A stretch of DNA of 64,000 nt from Riptortus pedestris (Eukaryota; Arthropoda; Insecta; Hemiptera; Alydidae), in the NCBI GenBank assembly GCA_019009955.1, contig CM032228.1, positions 260,173,001 through 260,237,000 of the forward strand, read 5' to 3'. The notes beneath the pieces were generated by a model, which was given only the letters and a program-made list of their open reading frames with translations, made no database searches and had not been told where the DNA came from. Of this stretch, positions 31,489 to 44,214 are shown piece by piece. The position numbers and the translations under genes are program-made. Numbering within the stretch: position 1 is the first letter of the stretch; every line of letters starts with the position of its first letter.

Positions 31489-34400
31489 AACTAAAACGAG
31501 CTAGCACTGAGGGGCAAGAGCTAGCTCCTACAACCGCTGGCCCCACAATCTACATTTCCATTATACAACAACAAAATAGCAACCTTACTGCTCGTGGGCT
31601 TATCAACGGAAGAAAGCAGGTCCTCACCATAGACACGGGGGCATCGCAGTCCATAATTAGGCCTGATTTGGTGAAAGGATCCGTAGAACCATTAGACAAT
31701 GTTTGACTGCTCACTGCTACGGTGGAATCTGCCACCGTCTATGGAAGAGCCAAGGTTCGACTGACTATCGCCAACACTAGCGCCGATCATGTTTTTGTTG
31801 TCGCCAACATAGTGGATGAAGTGATCATCGGTGCAGAGTCCACGGTATGAATCTGCATATGGGCCATCAAGTTATGATCTGGCGCAACGTCAAAATACCC
31901 TTGGATGTTGGATACGAGAACAAGACCACAGTAAGGAGGCTATTTACCGTCGGACGCCAGAAACTACCACTTAATGTAGAAACCTTAGTATGGGCGCGTG
32001 TGGAAGAAGATTGTGAGGATAACCGGTTGTGGGTAGTAGAACCAAAAGACTTAAAGACGACATTATAACAGCTAAAGCCCACGTGAAAACCTGCGTCGAT
32101 GGACGAGTTCCGGTGAGAGTACTCAATCTATCCAACAATGAGAAGGTCATTAACAAAAATTTTGAAATAGGTCCATGTGAGCCAGCAGAAGCAATAATTA
32201 ACTGTGCCAAAAATTCAGGATACCCGAAAATGACAGCCAAGGAACACGAATTACTTGAAGAAGAAATGGACGAAAGGACTGCCATCACCTGAATGAAACA
32301 AAGCAAAGGAGTTGCTAAGAACACATGCCTCCGTCTTCGCCCTAAGCTATAAGAGCCCAGGTAGAACAGCTGTAGTGAAACTTGAAATAAATACCGGTGA
32401 AGCGAGACCTATAAAACAAGCACCCAGGAGTGTTCCCCTAGCGAAGCGGAACGAAGTCAAAGAACTTGTCAGCGGAATGGAGCCATTGAACCATCTTCGA
32501 GTCCGTGGAGCTCGCCAATAGTTCTAGTAAAGAAGAAAGACGGCAGCACCAGATTTTGCGTTGACTACAGAAAACTCAATGGTGTCACCATGAAAGACAG
32601 TTATCCGCTGCCAAGAATTGACGACACCTTAGACACGTTGGCTGGAACCAAATGGTTTTCTACCTTGGACCTGCAAAGCGGCTACTGGCAAGTAGAGATA
32701 GCCGATAAGGACAAAGAGAAAACTGCCTTTAGCGCAAGCAATGTTTTATGGCAGTTCAAGGTGATTCCATTTGGGCTCTGCAATGCCCCAGCTACTTTTG
32801 AGCGTTTAATGGAACGTGTGCTAAAGGGTCTCAATTGGAAGACGTGCTTGGTGTATCTTGATGACATAATCGTTACGGGGAAATCTTCACGAGCTGCGTA
32901 GCTTCCTGGGGCTTTGCACATACTACCGGAGATTCGTGCCAAACTTTGCCCAGATAGCTGCCAGCTTGCATGACCTAACGAAAAAGTCCCGTCCATACCG
33001 CTGGAGTGAGGCAGCGGAAGATGCTTTCCAGAGGCTCAAGGAGCTCTTGTGCACAGCGTTGTCCTTGCCTATCCTATAGCTGGGCAGAAATTCATAGTTG
33101 ACACGGATGTGAGCGGCTATGGAATAGGAGGAGTGCTTTCTCAGGTAGTGGATGGGACAGAAAAAGTCATTGGCTACTACAGCAGGGTAATCTCCAACCC
33201 AGAAAGAAACTATTGTGTGACCCAACGGGAGCTTCTGGCAGTGTTGGAGTGCGTCCAGCATTACTACAAATACTTGTATGGTCAACACGTCACCTTAAGA
33301 ACAGACCAGTCCGCACTACGTTGGCTGCTGCAGGTCAAGAACCCAGAAGGGCAGCTGGCACGATGGATTGAACGTCTGCAGAGCTCTGACTTCAGTATTG
33401 AGCATCGAAAAGGGGGAAAACACAATGCAGATGCTCTTTCAAGACGGCCATGCAACGTAGAATGCAAACACTGTACTAAAGCCGAGAAAGAGGAAAGCGT
33501 GATTGATGTGCGACTTACCCGTATTGGCTTAAACGAGGACTGGTCGAAGGCTCAGAAAGATGACCCGATTCTGGCTTAGATTATATCGGCTAAGGAGGGC
33601 AACAGAAAACCGACCATTAATGAGACATCAGCTGAAAGACCACTTGGGAAATCATACTGGGTCCAGTGGAATAGCCTAAAACTGGTGGAGGGCTGCTTAT
33701 ATCGATCTTGGGAGAGCACAGATGGCAAAACCACAACCGACCAAATTGTCGTGCCCACTTCCAAGATAAATGAGGTATTGAAGCAGTTCCATAACGGTCC
33801 CAGCGGCGGCCATCTGGGCATTATAAAAACCTTGGAAAAGATAAAACAAAGATTTTACTGGGTGGGATGTCAACAATCTGTAGCCGATTGGATAGCGAAT
33901 TGCGAGCAGTGCATTGCAGCCAAGGGTCCAACGAGAAGAAGTCGTGGCAAGCTTCAGCAGTACAACGCAGGTGCCCCCTTCGAGCAGATAGCCATCGATG
34001 TTGCTGGTCCATTCCCTGCCAGTGAAGCTGGAAACCGGTATGTCCTAGTTGTAATGGACTATTTCAGCAAATGGCCCGAAGTGTATGCCATCCCAAACTA
34101 GGAGTCCAAAACGGTTGTGGATGCATTTGTGAATAATTGGGTGTGGCAATACGGGGTTCCAATAGAACTCCATTTTGACCTGGGCCAAAATTTCGAATCG
34201 GTCATTTTCAAGGAAATGTGTGAATTGTATGGTATCAAAAAGACAAGAACGACACCACTTCATCCACAATCTGATGGCATGGTTGAGAGATTTAATCGGA
34301 CACTGGAGGAATATCTCAGAAAAGTGGTTAGCACACACCAAAGGGATTGGGATGTGCACATACGAAAATTTCTACTGGCATACTGGTCAGCCGTCCATGA

Positions 34401-34823
34401 TTCCACCCCCTTCAGCGAAAATCATATTTGGAGCAGACCTAAGACTCTGCGTATTTGGGGCCAAACCCGGACGGTCCTGCGTAGACAATGGAAATACTTC
34501 CCAGGCACAGGAAGACCTGAATGAGATCCATGAGTTTGTACCTAGACGTATTAAAATGATAAGTGACAAAATGAAAGCAAGGTATGATCAAGCAGCAAAT
34601 ACGGAGGGATTCACAGAAGGACAAATGGTTCTACTATTCAACCCACAAAGCAAGAAAGGACTATCGCCTAAATTGCAGACGCACTGGGAGGGACCTTACA
34701 AGGTGATCAAGAGATTGAACGACGTGATCTACAGGATTCAGAGATACCACAATCGGAGGTCTAAAATTAAACCAACGGCGATATTGAGCCTATTCGGGAC
34801 GAAAAGGCTTAAGTGGGCGGCAG
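31489..34823 (+). pseudogene. Gypsy pol: protease, RT, RNase H, integrase
   Basis: Several frames must be followed. Protease near 31630: LTIDTGASQSIIRPDL, stop at ~31705, then a decayed IIGAE segment. RT at 32312-32901: GTKWFSTLDLQSGYWQVEI, PFGLCNAPATFERLM and catalytic YLDDIIV, then a stop/frameshift at 32899. RNase H at 33049-33579: VDTDVSGYGIGGVLSQ, TQRELLAVLE, LRTDQSALRWL and HNADALSR. Integrase at 33685-34524: FHNGPSGGHLG with NCEQC (HHCC), AIDVAGPFP (first D), LHFDLGQNFES (second D), DGMVERFNRTL (E). A stop lies at 34099. After a frameshift near 34430 the last frame carries a GPY/F-like WEGPYKVIKRL and runs into the 3' LTR. Stops and frameshifts exclude function. Confidence 0.88.
34804..34823 (+). 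promoter_or_regulatory. Polypurine-like tract before 3' LTR
   Basis: AGGCTTAAGTGGGCGGCAG precedes the LTR start. The purine run is imperfect, as expected in a decayed element. It is the expected plus-strand priming position. Confidence 0.45.
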
Positions 34824-35445
34824 TGTTGCGTAGATTAAATATACCAGGAACCACGTGATTGGGGAGCGCGGAGGAGTTCAAAGAAGTGCCGCTAATTAGT
34901 CGCGCCCTTACTAGTCCCTTCTTGGAAAAGCCTCGGTCTCACCCTGCTCTCCATTTAAGCCTTTACAGCTAAGTCTAATTATAGCCGTCTCCCTGGAACT
35001 TCTAGACTTTTCTCGAACTGTAACCTTCTATGCCTAGACAATTCTACAAGCATTTAAAAGGAAGTCTCACAGTACCCCACAGTCAGATTATGCTCAGCGA
35101 TCTTGATGGTCACATCAGTGATACAGTGCGACAAGAAGAACAGTGTTGTGCCGTGACTGTAAGTAACAGTTTAGTGCCGTGTTTAAGACAGTACAGTGCG
35201 GCGAAGTAAAGGACAGTGCAGTGCCGTCTTTTGTGAATTTCAGTGACCGTGAGTGAATTATTGGACTGTGAGAACTGAAGAACAGTGACACTATCAGTGT
35301 AATACTGTGAGTAGTAATAATCAAGGGTATTGTGCATTGTGAAATAAATTGTGCAGTGATAAACTGTGAAACTTGTGTGTGTGTTAAATTTTGCAGTCCA
35401 AAAGAACTCTTATAAACGTATATTACTGGTTTTGTAATAAAACAT

Positions 35446-35449
<4 letters not shown>
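34824..35449 (+). repeat. 3' LTR of Gypsy element
   Basis: Same start (TGTTGCGTAG) as the 5' LTR and an end at CATAACA. It is 28 bases shorter: the segment between GTGCGAC and AAGAAGAACAGTG is missing relative to 29616-29660. It shows scattered single-base differences from the 5' LTR. Confidence 0.9.

Positions 35450-35508
<59 letters not shown>
35450..35508. repeat. (TA)n microsatellite
   Basis: TA tract between the Gypsy 3' LTR and a Helitron 3' end. It may hide the Gypsy target duplication. Confidence 0.9.
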
Positions 35509-35509
<1 letters not shown>

Positions 35510-36811
35510 TAGCTCAGATACCGGCTTCGCCCGGGAATTGATTTGAGGCTGAATGGAGATGGTATTTTTTTGCCAAGGCTTTACTTTGCACAATATTTTG
35601 ACATTTATCCATCCCAGTGTTTAGGGTTTATACCCGTTGTTGGCATTTGTTAAAAATAAAATTAATTTTTTATGTAAGACTTCACTGTCCTCCATATCCT
35701 CATATTTCCGTCTCCTGTGCATTATGGATAGATTTCAGTTATTGAGGACAAAATATTAACGTAGATTTGAATTAATTTTTCCAGGTGAGGTACCTGATAG
35801 TTCAAATTGGAATGAATTGTTGAGCATATCAATATTTTTAAGCAAATTACTTGCTCCACACATTGTTCCTAGAGTAATGTATAAAACAAAATTTAATCTA
35901 AATAACAAAGTAAGCAACTTTTGTTATGTGCATGTTTGTCGAAAAACAAATAGACAATGAAATATCGCGATTTTTTTTTCAGGCCTCCCTTATAACCCCC
36001 ATTCCCATTCTAACCTAAAAATTTTAATATAGCTTATAATCATGGAAGCATTGATGCTAATTGACATACCGAATTTTGTTAAGTTCGGTTCAATCGTTAG
36101 CGCCAAATAAAATAGTTGACTCCCGCTTTAGTTTACAGTGTATATCTCGTTTATACTTTGTTAAAAGACAAAAAAGGATATCACAAAAGTTACTCTAAAT
36201 TACAAAATAAACAGCTTTTGTTATGTTCATATTTGCCGAAAAACGAATAGAAAACGAAATACCGCTATTTTTAATTCAGGCCTCCCTTACAACCCCCACT
36301 CTTGCCCGTCCCTAGAAATGTTGGTATGGCTTGCTATCATGAAAGCGTTAGTACTAATACACATACCGAGTTTTATTTATTTCGGTTGGGTCTTTTGTCC
36401 CAAATAAAATTGCTCACTTCCGCTGCAGGTTTTAGAAAATATCTCGTTTATAATTCGGTATACGAAAAAATTGTATATAACAAAAGTTATTCTAAATAAC
36501 AAAATAAACAACTTTGGTACTGTTCATATTTGCCGAAAAACCAATAGAAAACGAAATATCGCTATTTCTAATTTCTGCCCGTCCCTAGAAATGTTGGTAT
36601 GGCTTATGATAATTAAGACGTCAGGGCTAATAAACATACCGAGTTATATTTAGTTCGGTCTAGTTTTTTGTGCCAAATAAAATTGTTGACTTCCGCAGTA
36701 GTTTTTAGCGTATAACGCATTTACACTTCGGTATACGACGAATGTATACATAACAAAAGTTACTTTAATAACAAAATAAAGCACTTTTGTTATGTGCATA
36801 ATTGCCGAAAA

Positions 36812-36815
<4 letters not shown>
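35509..36815 (-). mobile_element. Helitron-like element, 5' end lost in TA tract
   Basis: The 3' end CTAGCTCAGATACC... is at 35509 (one C of the hairpin is missing). About three monomers follow. The sequence breaks off at GCCGAAAATGCA into (TA)n at 36816. Confidence 0.6.
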
Positions 36816-36857
<42 letters not shown>

Positions 36858-36865
36858 TATATATA
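36816..36865. repeat. (TA)n microsatellite
   Basis: About 50 bases of TA with one interruption, joining two Helitron-like copies. Confidence 0.9.
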
Positions 36866-37598
36866 CTAGCTTAGATACCCGGCATCGCCCGGGAATTATT
36901 TGAGGCTGAATGGTGATGGTATTTTTTTGCCAAGGCTTTACTTTGCACAATATTTTGACATTTACCCGTCCTAGTGTTTAGGGTTAATACCCGTTGTTGG
37001 CATTTGTTAATAATAAAAATTAATTTTTTATGTAAGTCTTCACTGTCCTCCAAATTTTCATATTTCCCGTCTCCTGTGCATTATGCATAGATTTCATCTA
37101 TTAAGGACAAAATGTTAACTTTAATTTGAATTAATTTTTCCAGCTGAGGTACCTGATAGTTCAAATAGGAATGAAATTGTCCACTTCCGCTATAGGTTTT
37201 AGCGTATATCTCGTTTATAATTCAGTATACGAAAAAAGTGTATATAACAAAAGTTAGTCTAAATGACCAATTTGCCGAAAAACCAATAGGAAACGAAATA
37301 TCTCTATTTTTAATTTCAGGTCTCCCTTATAACCCTCACTCCTGTTCGTCTTAGAGGAAATTAATATAGCCTAAAGTCTAAGTTGGATTAGTAGTAGTAT
37401 ACATACCAAATTTCATAAAATTCGGTTCAGCCCTTTATGCGTGAAAAGGTAACAAACATACAAACAAATAAACAAACAAACAAACAAACAGACACGAAAG
37501 AAACAAAATGCAGATATGGTGTCTATGACATGTGAAACGAAAAGTTATCGTGTAATTTCGAGAAAAAAATCAATGTACAGACAGAGGCTAAAATTTTA
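36866..37598 (-). mobile_element. Short Helitron-like element with both ends
   Basis: The 3' end CTAGCTTAGATACCCGGCAT is at 36866 and the 5' tail ACAGACAGAGGCTAAAATTT is at ~37580. It has one full monomer plus a partial one (~730 bp), similar in size to the minimal copy at 7561. Confidence 0.65.
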
Positions 37599-37613
37599 TA
37601 TATATAATATAGA

Positions 37614-39215
37614 CTAGCTAAGGTACCCGGCGATGCCCGGGAAATCATTATTGACTGACTAATGATGGTATTTTTATAGCAAGGTTTCAATGTGTACAGT
37701 TGCACTTCCCTCCACGACGTATTGTTTTTTCAAAATAAGCAATTCTAAAGTGTAACTTTTGGGGTTAATAAAATAGAAATTAGAAGAATATATTAAAATG
37801 TTTTCCTAATCTATCCCTCTCCACTTTTTGACAACGTTTTTGAATAATTCAAACCATAATCATGGATAGCATTTATTACAATTAAATACTATCTAATATG
37901 AACATATTTCCTGTCAAAAACCAATCCGAGCACATATAGTTTAAGCTCAGTTTTATACATAAGATTATATTCGTAATAGTAAATCTCAGTGGAAATCAGT
38001 TCCCGTTATGCCAGGAAATAAGTAAACTCAATTAACTCCCGTCAATTTTCGCTCTCGCAGGAGCGTTATCATCATTGTTTTTCTTAGATTATTGATTCAG
38101 AATATAATTTTAATAATATATCTCCCCGATGGAACTAAATAATAGATCCCTAAAAATAATTTCATCTATGATCAAAAAGCTAGATGAGGGGAAGAGAGCG
38201 CCCCCCCCCCCTCTGCAACCTAAGGAATACTTTAAACATACATATCGAGTATATATTAAATACCAGAAATGCTCTTATAATTTACATTTCTAATGGAAAT
38301 AAATAACAAAGTAAGAGGAAAAATAAATAAATGAGAGGAGGCGACGGAGATTTATAACCTCACTAATCCGAATGATACATACAACTATCATATAACATTA
38401 AAACATAACATCTTTTGCCATAATATGCATTTATTAAAAACACTTAAATAAGCACTAATGAAATTAATGACTCCCGCTATAGTTTTAGCGAATATCCCGT
38501 GTTTACTTCATTTACGGCAAAAGAAAATACAACAAAAGTTACTTTAAATAACAAAAGTAAACAACTTTTCCTATGTGCATGTTTGCCGGGAATCTAATAG
38601 GAAACGAAATTCCACAATTTTTCATTTCAGGCCTCCCTCATAACCGCTACTCCCGTTTGGACCTTAAAATTTTAATATAGCTTATAATCATGGAAAAATT
38701 AATGCTAATTCACACACCAAGTAGTGTTAAATTCGGTTAAATCCTTTGTGCCCAATAAAATTGTTCACTTCCGCTTTAGTTATTAACGTATATCTCGTTT
38801 ATACTTTGTTATACAGCAAAAGTGAATATTACAAAAGTTACTCTAAATAACAATATAAACATCTTTTTAGATGTGCATTTTTGCCGAAAAACCAATAGGA
38901 AACGAAATATCACTCTTTTCAATTTCAGGCTTCCCTTACAACCTCCACTCCTGCCCGTGCCTAGAAATGTTGGCATGGCTTGTTATAATGAAAGCCGTAG
39001 TGCTAATACATATACCGAGTTTTATTTATTTTGGTTGGGTCTTTTGTCACAAATAAAATTGTTCACTTCCGCTATAGGTTTTAGCGTATATCTCGTTTAT
39101 AATTCGGTATACGACGATAGTGTATATGACAAAAGTTTCTCTAAATAACAAAATAAACAACTTTTGATATGTGCATATTTGCCGAAACCGTAATAGGAAA
39201 CGAAATATCACTGTA
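37614..39215 (-). mobile_element. Helitron-like element, second 3'-end subfamily
   Basis: The 3' terminus CTAGCTAAGGTACCCGGCGA, with GGGAAATCATT in place of GGGAATTC, defines the second subfamily. It holds the long core (37800-38470) and two to three monomers. It stops near 39215, where a Helentron-like scrap begins; no 5' tail is present. Confidence 0.65.
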
Positions 39216-39228
39216 GGTCGTAGTAGCT

Positions 39229-39293
39229 TTGAAAAATTTCCTCAAATGTCCATCGATCCTACCCAGGAGATGACGAAAATGAGGTCCGTTCAA

Positions 39294-39298
<5 letters not shown>
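39229..39298 (-). mobile_element. Helentron-like 3'-part fragment
   Basis: GAAAATGAGGTCCGTTCAAA and AATGTCCATCGATCCTACC match 43300-43350 in the full copy and the reverse complement of 48640-48700. The palindromic end is lost; the right side becomes (CT)n(TA)n. Confidence 0.55.

Positions 39299-39374
<76 letters not shown>
39299..39374. repeat. (CT)n(TA)n microsatellite
   Basis: A CT run followed by a TA run, between the Helentron-like scrap and the 3' terminus of a LINE. Probably the original microsatellite of the Helentron-like element, with the LINE inserted in it. Confidence 0.9.
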
Positions 39375-39376
<2 letters not shown>

Positions 39377-39792
39377 TTAGGTTAGGTTAACTGTTTTTAT
39401 GGGTGAGAAACTACTGGGTTATTACGCCCTAAATAAAGTTTGTGTGTGTGTGTGGGTTTGGTTTTACGTGAAAATGTAGTGCTCAAACAACTTATGTACT
39501 TTAGGAAATTACTTCTTCATAATTGCAGGTTCTATTATATGCTAATTAAGTAATGATAATATTTACTTAACTACATACAGATTATATTACATGTATACAT
39601 TATCTTATTAATTTCTTGATATCTATATATTGTTTATTATTCAGTATATACTCATATTTTATTATATCCTTTTCTTTGTGTATTTTTTTTTTATTTTTTA
39701 TTATTTTTTTATTTATTTTTATATGTTTTTTTTTATTATTTATTTTAATCATAGACTAAAATTACATTATAATGAGAGAAAAATAAATAAAA
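39375..39792 (-). other. LINE 3' UTR with AACCT-repeat tail
   Basis: AT-rich UTR. Read on the minus strand it ends GGGCGTAATAACCCAGTAGT, then TTAACCTAACCTAACC. The tail is not poly(A). (CCTAA)n is the C-rich strand of the common arthropod telomere repeat TTAGG, but only three units are present. Confidence 0.7.
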
Positions 39793-42700
39793 TTATATAT
39801 TATTGAAAATACAAATATTCCTTAATAAATTTAAAATATTATTAACAGATATGGAAGAGTCTCCAAGTGTGAAGGCCATATTTCTTATTATATTTAGATT
39901 CTTAAAATCTTCAGTGAGTGCTGGGCATTCTTCTATGATATGATATATTGACAGTTGAGTCTTGCACTGACGACAGAGCGGTGGAGGCTCGTTGGTAATA
40001 AGATGGATATCGGTCATGTGCTTGTGTCCTATGCGCATCCTTGCCAATATCACTTCCTCTCGTCTCTTGTCTCTGTATGCACTCAACCATGGCTTGTCCA
40101 TCTTTTATACTCCTTAATTTGTTGCTTAATGGGACTTCTTGCCACATGGATTCCCAATTGCTCCGAACTCGGGTTTTTAACCAAGTCTTGATGTCATAAG
40201 ACTCATAAATTGCCATATAGGGTCTTTTCATATATGCTGCTTCCTTGGCTGCCTTATCTGCTTTCTCATTTCCTGCTATCCCAGAGTGTGCCGGAGTCCA
40301 AAGGAATTGTACTGATTTATTACGAGAATATAATGAGTCCAAGTAATTTCTAATGCGGTTGAGTGTATGCTCGAATTTCTTTAAATTTTCTATGCTTTTT
40401 AGAGCGGTTAATGAGTCAGAGCACATGAGTATCTTAGAATTGTTGCTAATTTCAATGCTAAAGATATTGCCTGGAGTTCAGCTGTGTATATAGATGTGTA
40501 TGGAGGTAGTTTATATATTTTTTATAATTCTATCATTGATAACTGCAAAACCAACGTCTTCTCCTTTCTTTGAACCATCAGTATACATAGTGGCAGTAAT
40601 GCTCTAGAATTTCCATAGCTTTTCACCGAACTGAAATTGGGTCTTCTTTTATTAAAGTGAAGTCAATTTTCGGTGGCTTCCGTTTCCAAGGTGGATTCTC
40701 TTGTGTTAAGTTGTTCAGTTGTATTCCATTAATTTCGTTAATTAAAGCGTATTCTCTTATTCCAAAAGGTGCAGAAGTTGGTTTTACACCGAAGAGCCTA
40801 ATGTTCATTGGTCGAAGCACATAGCTGTGAGCTGGATTTCTAGTTTGTGTTTTCATATTTGCTACGTAGGAGGACATCAATTCTCTTCTCCGGAATGCCA
40901 GTGGGGGTATTGATGCTTCTGCACAGAGACTGATGACGGGACTAGTTCTGAAGGCACCTGTAGATAGTCTTATTTCTGTATGATGGATCGTGTCTAAGAG
41001 TTGGAGATGGTTACTTTTTGCGGAGGAATATACTATACTACCATAGTCAATCTTTGATCGAACTAAGCTAGTATAGAGCATTAGCATTGTTTTACGGTCA
41101 GCTCCCCAAGAGGTTTTGGCAAGTACTTTCAAGATTCTAAGTCGCTTGTTGCATTCTTCTTGTTGATACTTAATATGTTTTATCCATGATAGTTTTGTAT
41201 CAAGGACTAAACCTAGAAATTTAACATCATCACTGAATGATAATCTATTTCCATACATGATCAGGTCTAGATGAGAGCTAGGGCTCCTTTTCCTTGAGAA
41301 TAATATACATTTAGTCTTCTCAGTTGAAAAGCGAAGCTTGTTATTCTCTGCCCACGATTGGAGTCTGTTCAGAACATTCTGCAGTACTCGTCTCATCCAC
41401 TCTTGGTTGTTGAATTTTATAAGGATGGAAAGATCATCTACGAAGAGGAATGCTTTAACCGACCTTGGGATTACATCTACAATGGAATTAATTCCAATAG
41501 CAAATAAGCTACAACTCAAAACACTTCCCTGGGGAATGCCGTTTGCTATTTCCATGCAACTAGAAACTGAATCTCCAACTCTTACTCTAATACACCTTTT
41601 TGACAGAAAGCTCTTAATGAAACCAGTCAATTTTCTTCTAAAGCCCCATGCATATAGAGTCCTTAAGATGGCGTTCCGGTTGATGGTGTCATATGCTTTT
41701 ACGATATCGAAAAATATTCCCACTGCTTCTTTAATGAATTTTTGTCCTTCTGCTCAATAAATGAATTTAATATTTCTGATTCTATTTTAATCAATTGGTC
41801 TGTTGTTGATCTATATTTACGAAATCCACATTGAATGTTAGAAAGAATATTACATTATTCAATTAACCACATCAGTCGCTTGTTTACCATTTTTTCTAAT
41901 AATTTTGAGATGCAACTAGTGAGGGATATTGGCCTGTAACTTTCAACGCAGTGCTTATTTTTCTTTGGTTTTAGCAGTGGAATGATAATGGACTCCCTCC
42001 ACTTTCGAGGGTATATTGAAGTTTCCCAAATTTTGTTAAAAATGTATAGTAGTATATCTTTTATTCTTGGTGGGGGATTTTTTATCATTAAGTTATGAAT
42101 TTCATCCGGTCCTGGTGTGGATGAATTTAATACGTCAATTGTGCTCTGTAGTTCATTTATTGAGAAAGGGCAGTTAGTTAGTCGTAGGGTATAGAATTTC
42201 TTGAAGGTTCTGCCAAATCTAAATCGTGACTAAGTATTATTTCTTCATTAATATCCTGCACGGGAGATGATATTGTTGCAACATGGTTAACGAACGATTC
42301 AGAGAGGCTTTGTGGGTCAGTTATTATTTCGACACCATTCTTCAAAATTGGTGTTTCCATGTTATATTTACCAGCTATGGAGAACATTTTCTGCCAGACC
42401 TTTTTAATAGGAGTGTTTTGGTTTACGATTTCAACATAGGCGATCCAAGAATTTCTTTTTTTCTTTTTAACTAGATTTCTTACAATCGCTTTATATTTTT
42501 TATAGTTTATGAAGTTTTCATTTGTGGGGTTTTGTTGAAAGATTTTTAAGGCTTTGTTTTTTGATTTTATCACTTGACGACATTCTTCAAACCAGGGCGT
42601 GAAATTAGTTTTATACCGCCCTTTGGATTTCGAGATAGTTTCACTGGCTGATTGAATAATTGATTTAGTGAACTCTTCTACCATTTCATCAATGTTGTCT

Positions 42701-43230
42701 GGCATATTTTGAAAAGAGTATTGAATTTTATCTCGGAACTCATTCCAGTTGGCTTTATCTGTAATCCACTTAGGGTGTTTATTTGTAGTAGGTAATTCCA
42801 TACGGGAAGTTAATCTAATTGGAAAGTGATCACTTCCATATTGGTTTTGAAATACATCCCAATTAAAATGCAAATCTATATTGGGCGAAGAAAAGAAATC
42901 TATATTGGGAGAAGTCTATAGCGGATTGAGTTCCTGTACGGGGGCAGATGTGAGTGACAAGGCCAGTATTCAAAAGTATAGAATCTGTAGAATCAATTAT
43001 TCTCCTTAAAATATTTCCTCTGGTGTTTGTTATTGCCGGGCTCCAGGAATGATGTAGTCCATTCATGTCACCTAGCACGATATAAGGAGCGGGAAGATTA
43101 TTAACCAGCTGTATTAAGGCGGGTTCATTAGTAGGCTCAGTAGGGGGCAAATAAATATTACAGATATGAACATTGAATGATAATTTCACTTTAGTGACTA
43201 TTGCTTGCAAAGGAGTATGAAAATCTAGTT

Positions 43231-43982
43231 TTTAGCAGATTTCCCTTAAGGGAAATCAGCTATTGAGGTTGTACTCATGACGGAATTTTCGAAATTTTTC
43301 TTGAAATGTCCATCGATCCTACCTAGTAGATGACGAAAATGAGGTCCGTTCAAAACTGTATATATATATATATCTATATATATCAATTTATCTATCTATC
43401 TATCTATCTATCTCTCTATATATTTGTCTGTTACCGGTCTAGCGGTCGCAATTTCTGTTTAATCGTTACCAAACTCGATATTTAGTCGTTTTATGTCAAA
43501 GGAAAGATCAAGTTCGTTAACGGCTGAAATCGGACGACGGAGAGGGGGGGTTTAGAGGGGAGGATTTCCGAAAATTCGAAATATCTCCGTTACTATTCGT
43601 CGGATCGAAAAATTGTACAGAATCAATCTTATTGCAAATTAAATTTACTATAAATATTGTTCTATATATTTATTCTGTATCTTGAATATTAACCGAGATA
43701 TTTGCATTTGTATTCTGCGTGTGGTACCAGTAGGCTGTGTTCGGACTTTCCGCCGAGAGCTCTGGCGGCCTTTTCCATAACTATCCGTCCCTCGTGAATA
43801 GGTTTAGAGGTTAGGTTAACTGTGTTTCGGGGCTAGAAACTACTGGGTTATTACGCCCTAAATAATGTTTTAGGTTTAGAGGTTTCTTTCTATTACAGTT
43901 GTTATTAGGCAGATTTCTCTATTGTAAAACTTCACGTGGGAAATCTGCTTAGTTTACGCAGCCCCTGAGTGACGGACTTTTT
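43231..43982 (-). mobile_element. Helentron-like non-autonomous element, full copy 1
   Basis: About 750 bp, inserted in LINE ORF2. On its own strand it begins at a short A-run with GTCCGTCACTCAGG. A subterminal AGCAGATTTCCC near its start is inverted relative to GGGAAATCTGCT at its end. It has a central (TATC)n/(TA)n microsatellite and finishes in a near-perfect 28-bp palindrome centred on CCCTTAAGGG. Comparison with the intact LINE frame suggests little or no target duplication within an A5 target. Subterminal rather than terminal inverted repeats, a central microsatellite and a 3' palindrome are features of Helentron-associated elements (HINE / DINE-1 type). No protein. Confidence 0.55.
43813..43871 (+). 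mobile_element. 60-bp LINE 3'-end scrap inside Helentron-like element
   Basis: AGGTTAACTGTG...GGGTTATTACGCCC is the 3' terminus of the window's LINE family, flanked by 13-bp duplications AGGTTTAGAGGTT (43800-43812 and 43872-43884). The orientation is minus relative to the LINE. The same scrap with the same duplication occurs at 48144-48205. Confidence 0.75.
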
Positions 43983-44214
43983 CTGAATAGAGATCATTTC
44001 TAACTACCGTCGCAACACCTCCGTGGGCTATTTCTCTGCCCCTGATTTCTTTATCTTTTCTGTAAACCTTGTAGTTTCCAATTGTTAAGTCAAGATGGGG
44101 TGTCAACTTGGTTTCCTGGAGACATATAATGGCTGGGTTTGTATCTTTTAAAAGTAGCTTCAACTCTTCGAACTGTGTACGGATCCCATTGCAATTCCAA
44201 CATACAACAACCAT

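Larger units (their letters stand above)
29316..35449 (+). mobile_element. Ty3/Gypsy LTR retrotransposon, degenerate, full length
   Basis: The two LTRs (654 and 626 bp) enclose gag and pol regions in the order protease, RT, RNase H, integrase, which is the Ty3/Gypsy order. There is no envelope-like frame between integrase and the 3' LTR. Numerous stops and frameshifts in gag and pol make it inactive. It sits between a Helitron 3' end (29304) and a TA tract (35450). A clean 5-bp duplication is not visible (TATAG versus ATATA), probably because the right flank is a TA repeat. Confidence 0.9.
39793..44214 (-). pseudogene. LINE ORF2, broken into several frames
   Basis: Starts MVVVCWNCNGIRTQFEELK at 44214 (endonuclease). 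It is interrupted at ~43983 by a Helentron-like element and continues at ~43230 with IVLGDMNGLHHSW. A 24-bp tandem duplication (42872-42914) breaks the frame in the endonuclease C-terminus. GSDHFPIRL and the linker run from 42850 to 42178. ESYRPISLTSCISKLLEKM is near 41900 and the main RT block is 41723-40623: FFDIVKAYDTI, GIPQGSVLS, catalytic FLFVDDL. RNase H fragments follow at 40600-39911 (CSDSLTALKSI, GNEKADKAAKEAA), then a CCHC knuckle CRQCK...HIIEEC ending at 39793. At least five disruptions; older than the copy at 10594. It keeps the Asp of the motif-A AYD, which that copy has lost. Confidence 0.85.

Noticed and set aside
39375..39390. Interstitial telomere (TTAGG) tract
   Set aside because: Only three units, and they are the 3' tail of a LINE also seen in the scraps; reported as a LINE feature instead.
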